A DNA stretch of 64,000 bases. It comes from Symbiodinium natans (lineage: Eukaryota > Sar > Dinophyceae > Suessiales > Symbiodiniaceae). The notes below the pieces were generated by a model, which made no database searches, was not told the origin of the DNA, and saw only the letters and a program-made list of their open reading frames with translations. Positions within the stretch are counted from its first letter, which is position 1. Each line of letters begins with the position of its first letter. A program made the position numbers and the translations under genes. Positions 23,826 through 36,700 of this stretch are shown here, piece by piece. The DNA is taken from the NCBI GenBank assembly GCA_905221605.1, contig CAJNDS010001269.1, positions 755,501 to 819,500 on the forward strand. Reading direction: 5' to 3'.

Positions 23826-25414
23826 AGCGGTGAACGTAGCAAGGCACCTGCCATAAAGTCAGGTCAGCCCAGCAGCCGTGCGTGTGAGCTAAGTCAGCAG
23901 CGTTTGGCTCTGACCGAGGTGTTGTGATGCCTGTCGCCTCCCTATTGCTTCGTCAGGTTCACCTGCTCACATAGTGAGCTGAATGAATGCTTTATGCATG
24001 AAACCATAGGGATGCAAGCATTTTCCACCCAGACCTTGCGTGATGAACAAGGCAATCAGAAAGAATTTGGCTTGCTGAACTTCCAATCATAAATGTTTAA
24101 ATAATCGCAGCACACCTCTCGACCTCATTGGATTGTCGACATCAGCCATACGTCTGAGTCTAAGTATTCAACAAAGACTGCCTGGCCTCAGGGTGGTGTT
24201 CCTTCGCATCTTGACCTGAACGCGCGGGATCTGAAGTGGAAGGAGGCTGCGACACCACCTCGCTGAGGGGCACGCTGCGGAGTTTCGCACAAGAGATGTT
24301 CAGGATGTTAGGTGTACAGCTCATTCAGTACCCAGTCGGTTTTCCAGCTCGACAAGGCATTTTTTCTACATCAGCTCTGCATGCCTGCGGTGCCGCAGGA
24401 GTCGTTTCACCCAGGGCCTGACACTACCTTGATTAATCAGGAAGGAGTTACAAAGACGGGTTTCTGGTCGCGTGCGAGGAATACAAACGTTCAGGGGACA
24501 CTTGAACGCACCCGGATGCTGATGGCCCATGAATCTGTACAGGATGGGCCGCGAAGGAGATCCTGACAGTGAAGGCACTTGCTTGCCCTTTCCTGCAGCG
24601 GAAGGTTCTGTGAAGCCGGTAATCACTCACAAGCTTGGCTTACATCATCACCACATAGCTGGCAAGATGCTTATGTTTAAAATCAATAATGTGGTGGTCG
24701 GTCTCTCGCCAAAGATCATCACCAACCACTGCTGGAGTTCTATTGCAGTCATGACACTACAGCTTTTTGTTGGAAAGAGCATGGACCAGTTGCACACCCC
24801 AGACGTCGGTGACAGTTGGGCTGCAGCTTGGCCCTCATTCGTCAAGCGAATCCTGGGGCCCAACAGTTTTGCAGGGCAGCCTACTGCCTCAAACGCCCGA
24901 GACGAGCCTCATGCTACCGGTTGAAATGGGATTTCACGCCGCGCGCAGGTTTTTGGAAAGTTGGACTCTCGCACTCTTCAAGCTGGGGAGGAGGCTGTTT
25001 TGCAAGCTCGAAGCTGCAATGCTGTGTCCACCACACAGTAACTCATTTGTCTTGAGTTGTTAGTGCAAACCGCTCGCCAGAGCAAGACATGTTCTGAAAC
25101 CTTCCTTAGCACTGGTAGCCACACCTGGCAGGTTTGGAGATGTCCGATTTCCAAAGACTGCTGGACAGGGCTCCTTGGTTCCTTTGGTTTGCCAGCAGTC
25201 ATGTTCCAGCTTGTGGCGAAGCTTGAGAGATTCTTGTGTGGCACAAGAAGTGCCCAAGGTCGGTATCCCCTACTACTCCAAGGAACCACCAGGCCAGGGC
25301 TTCAAAGGCACTTCATTACTCTCCTGCACATCCCCGATCCGCATGTCAGGTTGCAGCAATACTGGCCCAGGCGGCTGGCGATGCGTGCCCGAGGGTCCTA
25401 GGGCCCTTGGCCAG

Positions 25415-25466
25415 GGTTTAGGGTTTAGGGTTGAGGTTTATGATTTGCGTTTAGGGTTTAGGGTCT
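25415..25466 (-). repeat. Telomere-like TTTAGGG cluster, interrupted
   Basis: Two groups of tttagggtttaggg separated by a diverged segment (ttgaggtttatgatttgcg). The orientation is opposite to the CCCTAAA blocks. Confidence 0.9.
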
Positions 25467-25601
25467 TGAGAGCACAACTCACCCTCCACCCTTCAGCAGG
25501 GCCCTTCTGTGTCCAGATCCCCGCGTGCACCGGCAGAGGTTATGATATGGGAAGTGTTTCCTTGGTGTCATAATAGTGAGAGATGATTACGGAGTCATTA
25601 G

Positions 25602-25632
25602 CGTATATATATATATATACATACATACATAG
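25602..25632 (+). repeat. (TA)n/(CATA)n microsatellite
   Basis: gtatatatatatatatac followed by three cata units. Confidence 0.9.
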
Positions 25633-26204
25633 TCTTCTTTTCGGCGGGATTCTGGTGAGGTATAGCCTGGCAGATGCCGTGGAAGGGGCATGGCTCGCTG
25701 GGCAGGCCTGTCGTGGGGTGAAGCATTTTCTCGCAGTTGATGCATCTCACTCACCAGTACAAGAACACCGCTGTTGTTGCGCATTCTAGCTCTACATCTC
25801 TTGCTGGTGTACAGAGTTGCAGATTCAAGTCCAATTTGATCGCAGCCTTTTGGGCTTGGAAGACACGTCGTATGGCACGTAAACACCTGGAGTCAACAAG
25901 AACAAGTCTGCCTCCTCTACGTGATTCCCAGTAGCCGCTATGATCCGCTATGCCTCTGAGACTCATAGTCCGTTTTGGTTGTGTGCTTGTGGGAGAAATC
26001 AAAACAGCATTTGCTTCTTGGACGCTCTCTCGCCCGATGTCGATGTCACTGACTTCGGATTTACTGCGCAGCGAGAGGTCAGACCTAACAGAGAAACCAA
26101 AAAGAGAACGACTCTTGACTCAACGTAGTGAATGAATCGATAACGGATGTAAAATGCTGTGAGATGCTGTGAAGTGCAGAATGTCACCACTGGCACCAGC
26201 GAAG

Positions 26205-27650
26205 GATCGTGGCGGCAAACGCTGGAGGAGAATGTTCCTATTCTCTACTGGCTTCCACGCTACCCTCTCGACCACTTGCAGCCGGACCTTGCTGGTTCGA
26301 TTACCCTGGGATGCATTCTCATAGGCGAGGGCACAACGTGCCTGAAAGGTCGTGTCTTTCAGCTCGAAGTCAGTGCAGTACAGTTGGTACACACACATGC
26401 AGGCCAATCATTGGCACATGCAAACTTGTGCTGGCCTCAGTCGATGTGCGATCCCGAAAGTGTGCTGCCCTTTGAAGTGGTCAGATGTAGTCCGTGGGCT
26501 GTTGCTATGGCGACGGAGTTTATATGCACTCAATGGAGACCCCCTTTGTGAGGCTGCTTCCAGTCTTGCTTTTTGCAACTGCCAAGCCAATGTTAAGCTG
26601 ATGGAACATTGACAGGGGTGTGCATACACTATCGTGTCTGTGCATGTTGCTGCCAAGGTGTATGGTTAATTTGATCAATGGCCCTTACAGCCTCTCAGTA
26701 GCAGCTGTCATTTGCATGCAGATGTTTACCTGCATACTGCAGATGAGCCGTCGTCAGGCTGCATGCTTCCGCCGATTATCTATTCATTCTTTGGAACATG
26801 CATCGTGCTTAGCTGCTTTGAGACTCCTGAGACTCCTGGGTATAAGCCTCCAGAGTTGGTCAAAGGTGTCCACGCATCCGTGGGCACTGGTGGACTGGTG
26901 AGCCTGTTGACCGGCGAGGCTTGTACAAAAACACTTTCCTTGCGGATGTCCTCGTCTTCAGTGCTGTCCGAGGTCTTGGCTCCGGTGGGGGACCTCGAGG
27001 AGCGCACGAAAGCTGTGGCGCTGCTCACGGCCATGGTTGGTTCGCAGCCCGGGCGCTTTGCACTATTTTCTTGTGCAATTCCTGACTCCGGTACCGGTTG
27101 ACAAGCTCTTAAGCTCTTGCAACATGCCTCGTGTCAATTTGCCTCGCCAAGTCAGAAGATCCTCAACTCGGTAAGCAGGTAATTAGGCCTTCTAACGGCA
27201 GCACTGGCAAGCATGACGGAGAGAGAAGGGGCAGCCACGGAGCGTTAGCCATTGCAAGTGCGTTTCTATTCTATAGGGGCATATAAGGGCCACATAATCT
27301 GGGCTGGACGTATGCTGCACTTCACCTGAACTGGGTTGCGCCATGCCATGGCGAAGTGTGCAATTTGCCTGGAGTCCGTGTGCTTCGGCACTGCTGTTTC
27401 CAGCTTGCCCTGTGGGCACTGCCTGTCCTGTGCTCAGCTGCTTTGATACGGAGAGTGCGTATTGTCCATCTCTACCGAAACGTCTCTGTTTTCGACTGGA
27501 GGCACAAGGCCTGCCTGCTTGAGCTACGCCGGTACGGAGTCAATGAGCTATGCCCGTTCTGCCGGTCACCTGGATGGCATATTGAATCGAAGGTTGAAGA
27601 GGGAATCATTCCCGGAGAAGTTTAGGGGGGACTCTTCGACTCAATCTGGC

Positions 27651-27749
<99 letters not shown>

Positions 27750-30700
27750 CGTGTGTGTGTGTGTATGTATGTGAACATCACTCTTTCGAAACATGTCAGA
27801 GTCAGAAGCCTGACTTGACGATTGAAAATGTCGCCAACGTTTTTTCTGAAACTGTGCAAGCTTCATTTGCGGGCTTCTGAACTTTCAAAACCATTTCCCC
27901 AAATGGCACAGGTACATGCTTGAGTCGCCACACATGGCTTACACTGGCCAGTTGCCTGTCAGTGCATTCCCCAGACTAGGCCTTTCCCTCTCAGCTTTAA
28001 TAAGTATGATCTTTTGCAGAAACACGGCGGGTAGATGTAGGTGTTCGTTGCGAAGCTCCCTCAAACTTGAGGGGAGCCTTTCGTTTAGTACCCAGCTTAT
28101 GCTGACCTGTACTAGGCGGTTAGGGGGGAACCCCATGTTGCTGGCGGCATGGTGGCCGTTTCTTGGGGGGGGGGCCGCTCTGGGGGGGGCATCGGCAACA
28201 AGTGTGGCTTGCCTCAACAAGTCTTCCCCAAGTCTTTCCCAACGTGAAGCGCTCGAGCCTCAACCCGCAACCCATCACAGGGGAGAGGGGGGAGGAACGT
28301 GAAGCCTTTGTAGTTGTCTTTTCTTTTTTCTTACAGACTACATGTCTTTCATCTAATTCTTGGTATTTTACTTCTTTTTCTTTCTTTTCTTGTGCTCGCC
28401 AAAACCCCCGTGAATAATAGTGTAAATACAGGGTTTTGGACACGCTTTTAATACTATTAACCTATTTCGCGACACTTGGCCGTTCATTCACGCATTTAAT
28501 TCATGCACAAGTTTATAATGTAGATGCGTGAAGTGAACTCACTACTTTCTTTTACTTCGTTCGGGCGTTCAAACCGGTTCGCTTCATTCATATCCGTATT
28601 TCGTTCTCGAACTCTCTTCTCTCTTCGTAGTGTTAAGAATACTATTGCCGCACACTACTTGATTATTCTTATTTCGTGCGGCTTCGTTCGTGCAATAATA
28701 AAAGACCCCAACCGCCTGTCTAACCTTCCGGAATCTCCCTGTCACACCTTGAGACCCTAACTCTCATATCTTGGTCTAACATTCATCCCTCGTGACCTTA
28801 ACTTTACTACTGTCTCACGGTACGTCCATAGGATTCACTTCTTGCCTTATGATTCACCTTCAGGACGTGCCATTCATCTCTCTCAGTCTTGTTCCACAGT
28901 CTTGTTCACCCATCACACCTTGAGACCCTAGCTCTCATATCTTGGTCTAACCGTTCACACCCTTGGAATCGCATGCCAGGTAAACCGTAATAAAAGCCTT
29001 ACCAATGGTCAATGCGTGAACTGTGGCTACACTCTCTTGTTACCGCCCTAATGATAATAATAATAATAAAAACAATAATATAATTACAAGGCAAGGAAAC
29101 ACACGCTAATAGTTGTAGTATTATTTTCGGGCAAAAGACCCCCAAAAGTATAGTAAATTCATGCGCGAGCTTATAATTTGCATATCTTATTAGGGATTTT
29201 TGGAGGGGTTACAAATCATACTACTTTAAGCCCGCAATAATATATTAAAATACCTTGCAATTTTCAGTTGAATTTATAAGGAATAGCATGACGCATGAGA
29301 TTCAATTGGAAAATTAGGTCTTTTATTCGTGCGGCCCTTAATGAATCTTTAATAGGCCGCAATAATGATACTATGAAGAGAACGAAGTGTATTGAATGAT
29401 TTACAAATGAATGCAGTGAATGCATGAAATTAATTAAATGCACAAGTGAACGAGATGAAAGGCGCCAAGAATTCAATTCTATATTCTATTATAGCGCCCA
29501 TGAAAGTCTTTGCTTCGTTTCGTTCACATATTAATTTACTTCACGCGTCATATCACTCCGTCGAAGTCAATTAATACTGTTCTCTTCACTGTTTCGTTCA
29601 CATTATTCATGCGGTTCATGCGCTACATTCATTTCATTCACTTCACTTAAAACCGCATTAATAATGTTCTCTTCACCTTTATTCTAGTAGTAGACATTAA
29701 GACAGCACAAGGGACGGAGGTTGTAGCCCTTAGAATGACTCACTGCCTACCTGTAAGGAAGACTTCCCCGGAACTGCGAAGCTTGCAACACCTCATCCTG
29801 GATGCAGCCGTGCTCCTAGTTCGCGTGCCTTGGAGGCACCCAGAAGCTGCCACCCCAATGGCTCACACAGTCCATGCTAAAGCCAGCGCCATGCCCACAG
29901 CATGCCTAGAAGTGGGGCACCAAGTGGCGGCTTAGCAAGCGGTTCCTAGGCATAGCGCTACAATGTGGCCGGAGACAGTGATCAAAGTCGATCCGCGCTG
30001 TCCAAAGCTGAAGCCCTGCTCCGCGAGGCAAAAGGGATATGGCAAGGGATTGCAAGAAGAAAGACAGGGCAAGGCTCATGCTAAGGTTCAGTGTGGGAGT
30101 ATCTGGGAGATTGCAGCTTTTCTAGGCTCATGACCTGGAAAGCAACCTCACCACTATGTCTGGACTGGCAGCATGCATCTTGGGACAGCAGATGCACCGT
30201 GGCTGCACACGCTGCTAGATATTTGCGTGGTGCTCATGGCGTAGGCCGCCATTTTCATAGTCCAGTCATAGTCCTGAAGCTTCTTGGGTGACAGCCAGTA
30301 GAGGCGTCGCAGAATCTCTCTTGTCTGATGTTGGCATTTGGCTACATTTGGCTAGGTTTGATCCTGTGCACGCTGAGGTCTCTTTGTCCCGAGCTCTGCG
30401 AGCATGCTGCTTGTCGTGGCCGGCTTCAGGAGGATGGAAATCAGTAACTGCGCACTTTGTACAGCCTGAAAATCCTGAAAGTCCTGGAATGTGAGGCCTT
30501 GGACTTGGCCCAGCAGGCTGCTGCAGTGGCCCAGAAAGAGGGCAAGGATGTCGCTGCAGGCAGGAAGACTTGAAGGGCGTATGCTTAAACTGCCCTCCAG
30601 GGTCAACTGCCGCTCTCTCTGCAGGTGAAGCGTGCCTGTCTGCGGCGCAACTCTTCGAGTTGCTGGGGGAGGCCGAGGCCCGGCCACAGTGTTACGAGCT

Positions 30701-33700
30701 GCCGTATAAGGATCGGGTGCTGGATACAACGCGTGCCAATACTTGCTTCTGGCTAGGACCGGCTAGGACTCAAGCTGGTATTGGTAAGTGATGTCGCTGT
30801 ACAATGGCAACGGGGTGCTGCTTTCAAGTCACGAAAGCTAGCTCCTTGGAGCTTGCGGGAGTTGTTGCTTACAACCTTCTTGCCCCAAATAGGACTTGGG
30901 GGGGCAGGTTGTTCTTGAGGGATGCGTCGGGGGCGGTGGTCCCCCCCTTTCTCCCGGGACCTTGCGGCCCCCTCCCTGACCTTAGGGCTTCAGAGTAGAT
31001 TGCGCACATGTTTCAATGAGGCTTCCATGCAAGCTGCAGAGAATGCCGTGCGCCTCACAGCTGCAGTGGCCCGGCTCGTTCATCATCGTTGAGCATCGTT
31101 CGACCTTTGCATGATTCTGCATGGCTAAGCAACTACGCCTTTGCCTTTGCAAGCTTCATGTTTTCTGCTGTAATCTCCAAGGATCGTCTAGCAAATCTGC
31201 CTTTTGGCTGCACGGTAACTGGAAGATGCTGGAAGGTGCTAGTATTAGCAATGCCATGCCGATCTGCTTGTTTTTGTTGTTTTTTCTTTCTTCGCGTAGT
31301 CTTGGAGTTGCGACATTGGCATCACATGTCTCGGCGCCGCAGCCTGCTGACTCACGTGGCTCTGTAGCCGCTCAGATGCTGAGCATCCCAGGAAAGCTCG
31401 AAGGAGACTGGGAGATGCGAGTCTGTTGTTGGAGCAGCACCTCCGGCTTGTAAGGGGCTTGCGCTGTCTGACATTGCCCGCCTCAACTTTTTGCCGTCCT
31501 TTTGCCGGTCGTTGACCATGCTTTGCTTTCTCTACTAAGATGGGATCGGGCTGCCACCGAATTGCACGCCGCAAAGCATGGTTATGAAGAGTTGGTGCGA
31601 AGTGCGGCAGAGCCAGAGGCGCCCAGCTGAGTACGTTGTGTGTGTGTGCTTCTGGATGAGTAGCGGTTCTTCAATTTTTATCTGCTTCTTTACGAACTTT
31701 TTACGAAGGCTGTCCCTTAATTTGTGGGAGGGCCTCCGTTGAAGTTGAAGTTTCTGCGTAGGCGGAGTTTGGGAGAAACGCAGGGCCTCTGATGCTCATG
31801 ATGCTGGGTTCCTTGGCGTGCAAAGAGCGCCAAACGTACTCTGGAGGCCCTGCATTTGTACATCGGCTAGGGATCACTCTCCGGGCGTAAGGCCTCTTGT
31901 ATACACTCCGCAAGATCTTGTCCTTCTTACACGGGACGCCCCCCAACCCCCCAAAGACGAAACCTCTTGAAGTCTTGAAGCCCCGGATCTGATGCAAGTT
32001 GGGACTTGGCTGGAAGAGTCGGTACCGGCTCTGTGAGTCCATCGCGGAGAGGGGAAGCAGGCCTCTGTGAGAGACTGTGTCGTCGTGGGAGGGCGAAGCT
32101 CCGTGTGCCGAAAAAAGAGGCTTGATTAGAAACACTGCCGCGGCCGGACTAGAACGTCACATGCTCGGCGACAGTTTCTGCTGACACAATCGACGCATGT
32201 CTCTGCGACCCTCAACTTTCAACCCTAATCACACCCTGAACCCTAACCCTACTTTAGCCCCACTTTACGTTGCTTCTTCCTGGTGCCATACAAGCTGACA
32301 TGGGTCCTGGCTTCTGGGATTGTGCCTGAAGCTTCCATCATCGACCGTATCGGTGGCCCTCCCACCCGTCGGCGCAAGTTAGCCAGAATTCTGATGGATC
32401 AGGTGCCGAGCTTGCGACACGAGATTGGACACACAGCGTAACGTGTCCGCATGTTTTGTGAGCAGCTAGAGTCGCACGATGCAATGTGCATGAAGCAGAG
32501 AGCTTGTGCGCTGGCCGAATTGCCATCTGTGCTGAGAAACGTATTGGCGCTGGCCCTTTTCTACAGCGAACGAGTGGAAGAAGCACGGAAGGACTTCAGC
32601 TCATCCATCTCGACGGAGCCTGCCCAGACGCTTAAACTTCAGTCGGGGCGAGGAATTGGAGTCCGCCAAGGGCTCGGGCTTCCCCGACGTGCAGCACACG
32701 GCGGAGGCTTTGCTGCCATTTGCACGCACACGGTGACATGCCGCACATGCCTCTAACATTTTCCAAAACCTTCAGGAGCTGCTGAGCTTTATGGATGAGA
32801 TGACGCAGAGTGAGAATATGGTCAGGAAGCGTGCTAAGGCGCCGCCCAGTGTTTTTTGAGACCTCCGGCTTGTGCTGTTGCAGATTGCCGCAGCTTGCCA
32901 GGTCGGCCACACTCCTTAGATGTCAGTGGAGGCTATGGATGGCTCCCGGATGTGCTATGCTATACCGCTCCAGAGACCTGCTCTCCACCATTGCTCTCTC
33001 AGAATGGTGGACAATGTGGAGACGATCACGTTGGTGACTCGGTGGCACCCCACTCTTGCGGGCTGGTTGAGGAGGAGAGTGACAACATGTGACAACTACG
33101 GAACACTGAAAGGACTCCGAAGGGATTCGTTGAACAATGGAAGCTGCTCCCACTTTGCCAGCGTCTCGCGCAGCTTGGGCAATGTTGGGCAGCTCGCTTC
33201 GACAACCATGGCGTCTACAACCCTCTGTCTGATCTTCGCGCAGGCTGAGTTCAGAGCCAGACAGTGCATAACTCCGGCGGCTTTCAAGCGCAAGAAAAAG
33301 TGCAGAACTTGCTTTCAGGGAACTCCTTGGAGCCATCCGAGCCAAGAGGAAGAGTAAACCATTTGCGACGCAAGGTCTGATCATGGCGTTGATGGGTGTC
33401 TTGCAGCTGGCCTTTTTCGTGCGCTTCCTGTCGCGGCCAGCTTTGAGCGGTTTCCTGGCTGTGGCACCATTGGTGGTAGATTCATTTAAGCTCTCGAGCA
33501 GACTAAGCCCGTTGTTCGTCCTGCTATGACTGAGATTCTGTCGAGCCGAGGCTTCATCACAGCCAGCGCTTTGCTCATCATGCTGTCACAGGACTGGTGT
33601 GGACTGGGGTGGGGGAAAGGATGTGGGAGGTGCGGTTGGTGCTGAGTTAGTACCGATTCACTCTTCTGCTTTTGGGTGCTGGGATACTTCAGCTGCGTAA

Positions 33701-36700
33701 GAGTTTTGGGTCGAGATCTTTGGAGGATGTTGGAAGTCGGTTTCCCTGAAAGTTATCGAGGCACAGTTTGCTGTCGTTCTGTAACTAGAGGTGTCAGGCC
33801 CCGACGACAGCTTTCTTCAGGCGGAGGGCTGCAAGCGAGAACAATCGGTACGAGGTGAATGTGGGTGAAATACGGTCATGGTTACCACCACCCCGACCCC
33901 TACCTGACACCTCCCCCACGATGTTTGCTCCCTCCGCGGGAACCAGCAAATGGGGTTCGTTTGGCAAGCGGGAGGGGACAAGCATTTCTATCACCAAATC
34001 CCGGAAATCTGGATCATCCCAGTGCTTGTCCTTAGAGCTGGGAATATGGAAGTCGCCCAAACATCACCCGATCCTAGTCTCCCTCGTCCTATTGCTGACT
34101 CACCCTGAGCCTGCCTGCCTGACCAGCCTCCACCCGATGCAAGCAGCCCGGCTAGGTAGCTCCGATGCTGGGACTGCCTGACTGGGCGAGCAAGGGTGGC
34201 ATCGTGAACATCGTCAAGACTCTCGACTGAACTATCTGAACTCTGAAGGGCTGATCCCAGTTCACAGGTGCCTCAATTGTCTAGCCACGTCTGGCGTCGG
34301 CATTGTACCTGGCACCTGCCGCATCTACTCACACCGCACACTTGCATGGACCTGCAGGCATCACCTCACCTACCTCGAATATACAAGTCCTGCCACGCTA
34401 TTCCTCAGCATTTCGACGCTTCTGTTCCTTCTGAATGCCAAGAGACTGAAGGCGGCTCCTTGGACAGCAGTCGGTTCCACCGGTTGTTTGTGTAATGGCT
34501 TTAACTTGTGGGAGGGGGGGGAGACTCTTCAGGGATGCTTGGGACAGGCCTCCGGGGGAGGAGATTTTGAGTGAGCCATGCAGGCTTTCCCTCCGAATGC
34601 ACGTTCATGTGGACATACACTCGATGGGCTTGTCGAGCAAAGGCTTCAAGACCACGCAAAGTGCCCAACGAGATTTGAATTCGAGTATTTGGGGTGCCTA
34701 GGTGCGTTTTCTCAAGTTTCTGAGCGACTTCAAGGAGCTTGCCGACAGCTTAGCGATGTCGCTGATTTGTTGACAAGCCAAGACCAGCACTGGAGCTACT
34801 CAGGTGGTTCTGGCGCTTTCGGCAGTGTTCTGTACATTCTACAATCAACAGGACCCGCAGCTGCTTTTATTCTGTAGCATCATGGAGTACGTGACCATAC
34901 TCTCTTAGTGATCCCAGGGTGCTGCATGGTGGCGATTCCATAGTTTGCAAGACATGGCGTGTCCTTGCAGGCAAAGTCTGACGAACGTATCCGTGTTGTC
35001 GGCAAAGTGCCGTCTGGGTTGCCGTCCCTGGTGATTCCTGCCTCCTGCTGGCAAGTCGAAGTTGAGCTGAGTTTTGCAGTAATTGCAGGAGTAAAGCCTT
35101 CTGCGGATTCTTGTCGCGGCACTGCATCTCAGGTCACCTCTGCTGCAGATCTGCAGCTTATGAAGGCGGGGCACGAAGGGCTACGGAGAGGAAAAACTAC
35201 CGAGTATCTACAAGTGTGCAGATCTGGGATAAGTATTGTAGTGCAAGGCCCTAGACTCCAGTTGCTCGAGTCACGGGTGCCATCAGCAATGACCGTTTTG
35301 CCAGGACTTGCTTCCTGGTGCTATACTTCTGGCCTTCGTCGTGTTCCTTTCTTCCTTCGCGGGGGCCAAGAAGTTCGCCATGAAGGAACTGTCATCATGA
35401 AAGGGTTTTGATCCTAGCGTTTCAGACCTTTTTTCTGGCGCAGTAGGTACTGGCCTTCCGCAAGCTCGTGTGAATGACTGTACCTTCTCTCTGTTGTCGC
35501 TCAGCATGATCCTCCAAAACCAGCAGGCCGAGCACCCACAAGCCTCCCGAACGGAACAGAGCAAGTTCAAACAACCGGCACGCCAGGCAGTTCAAGCTCA
35601 GTATTTTTGAGTCGTGCTTGTCGCAGGAACTACGTAGCCACAAGAAAACGTCTCTTTTTGAGGGACTAAACCTAAGACCACTGATGAAGCAAGAAGCAGG
35701 CCCTGTCGCGGTGAACTGACGGTCGCAGACAAGGGCACGGCAAGGGAGCTGAACACTGCAGAAACCTCCCAAGCACCCTGGCGGGGGCAGGGGCGGGGTC
35801 GGGAACTGAAATAACAGTGATGTTTTTTTTGGGGCATGTCTGGTCGACCCGGCCGGTGCTTCATGCGTTGCTGTTGGGATCCCTGTTGGGACGCCAAGCA
35901 GCTTTCTTGGTAGAGATGATCTTGCTTGCCCTTGGAACCGGCGCATTTCAAGACTCCTTTGTGCTACTTCGGCACGGTTGCTGGACGATTGAAGAATTGA
36001 CCTCAAACCCTAAATCCTAAACCCTGGCAGGATGGATATCAGATCCGTGCCTTCAATGAGCTCATGGCACTGGGCTTTGCCAACTTCCTCGGCGCTTTCT
36101 TCGGTTCTGTTCCAACACAGATAGGCCTCAGCCGCCCCTTGGACCCCAAAGGGGAGCGTCTTCATCCGTCGGCCCGGGTTCTACATAGAGTTGTGGGCTT
36201 GCGAAGCCCTCCTCTGTGAAACCACTGCCTATCTGAGGCATGGGAATAGCTCACCAGGCGAGATTCTTGTTGTGCACTCGTCTGCACTCGCCTGCAATCC
36301 CTAGTTCGTTGGCAGACACTGGTGTTGAGGCTGGCATCAAGAGCCAGCTTGGAGCCAATGTTTTCGTCGGAGCAGCTTGCCAGCATTCATCATATACATC
36401 AGGCATGTGCGACACATGTGGGTGCAAAAGTACTTGTAGCTTTTTTTGATCCGGATGTTTGGGCAAGAGATTTGGACAAATGGAGGGAGTCATAGAGGGA
36501 GTGAACACACAGCAATTTTTATTGAAGCTCCGGGAAGCTTGACCGACCGCGCTTCACACTGAGCCACATCCGTGGCATTTAGCAGATGTGCTGCTGCTGG
36601 CTGAAAACTAGCTGTTAACAGCATTGGACTAAAAGGCATCTGACTGATGCAGCGAGAAGCCACACCACGATAGCACATAGGCATGCACTCTAGAGGCGAC

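Larger units (their letters stand above)
23826..26204. other. Intergenic or unassigned; coding-like pieces near 24.8-25.4 kb
   Basis: No gene could be modelled. The + strand has protein-like stretches at 24816-25050 (cysteine-containing) and 25262-25400 (PKVGIPYYSKEPPGQGF and a Cys/Gly-rich continuation). These look like exons of an unknown secreted protein, but no splice chain was found. 23,826-24,230 shows nothing. Confidence 0.35.

Noticed and set aside
27411-27425. GC donor at 27416 for the RING exon
   Set aside because: It gives CGHKAC and loses one zinc ligand; the GT donor at 27425 gives the full C3H2C3 pattern.
27462-27880. Cys/Val and His/Thr repeat ORFs
   Set aside because: They are frames through the (GT)n microsatellite.
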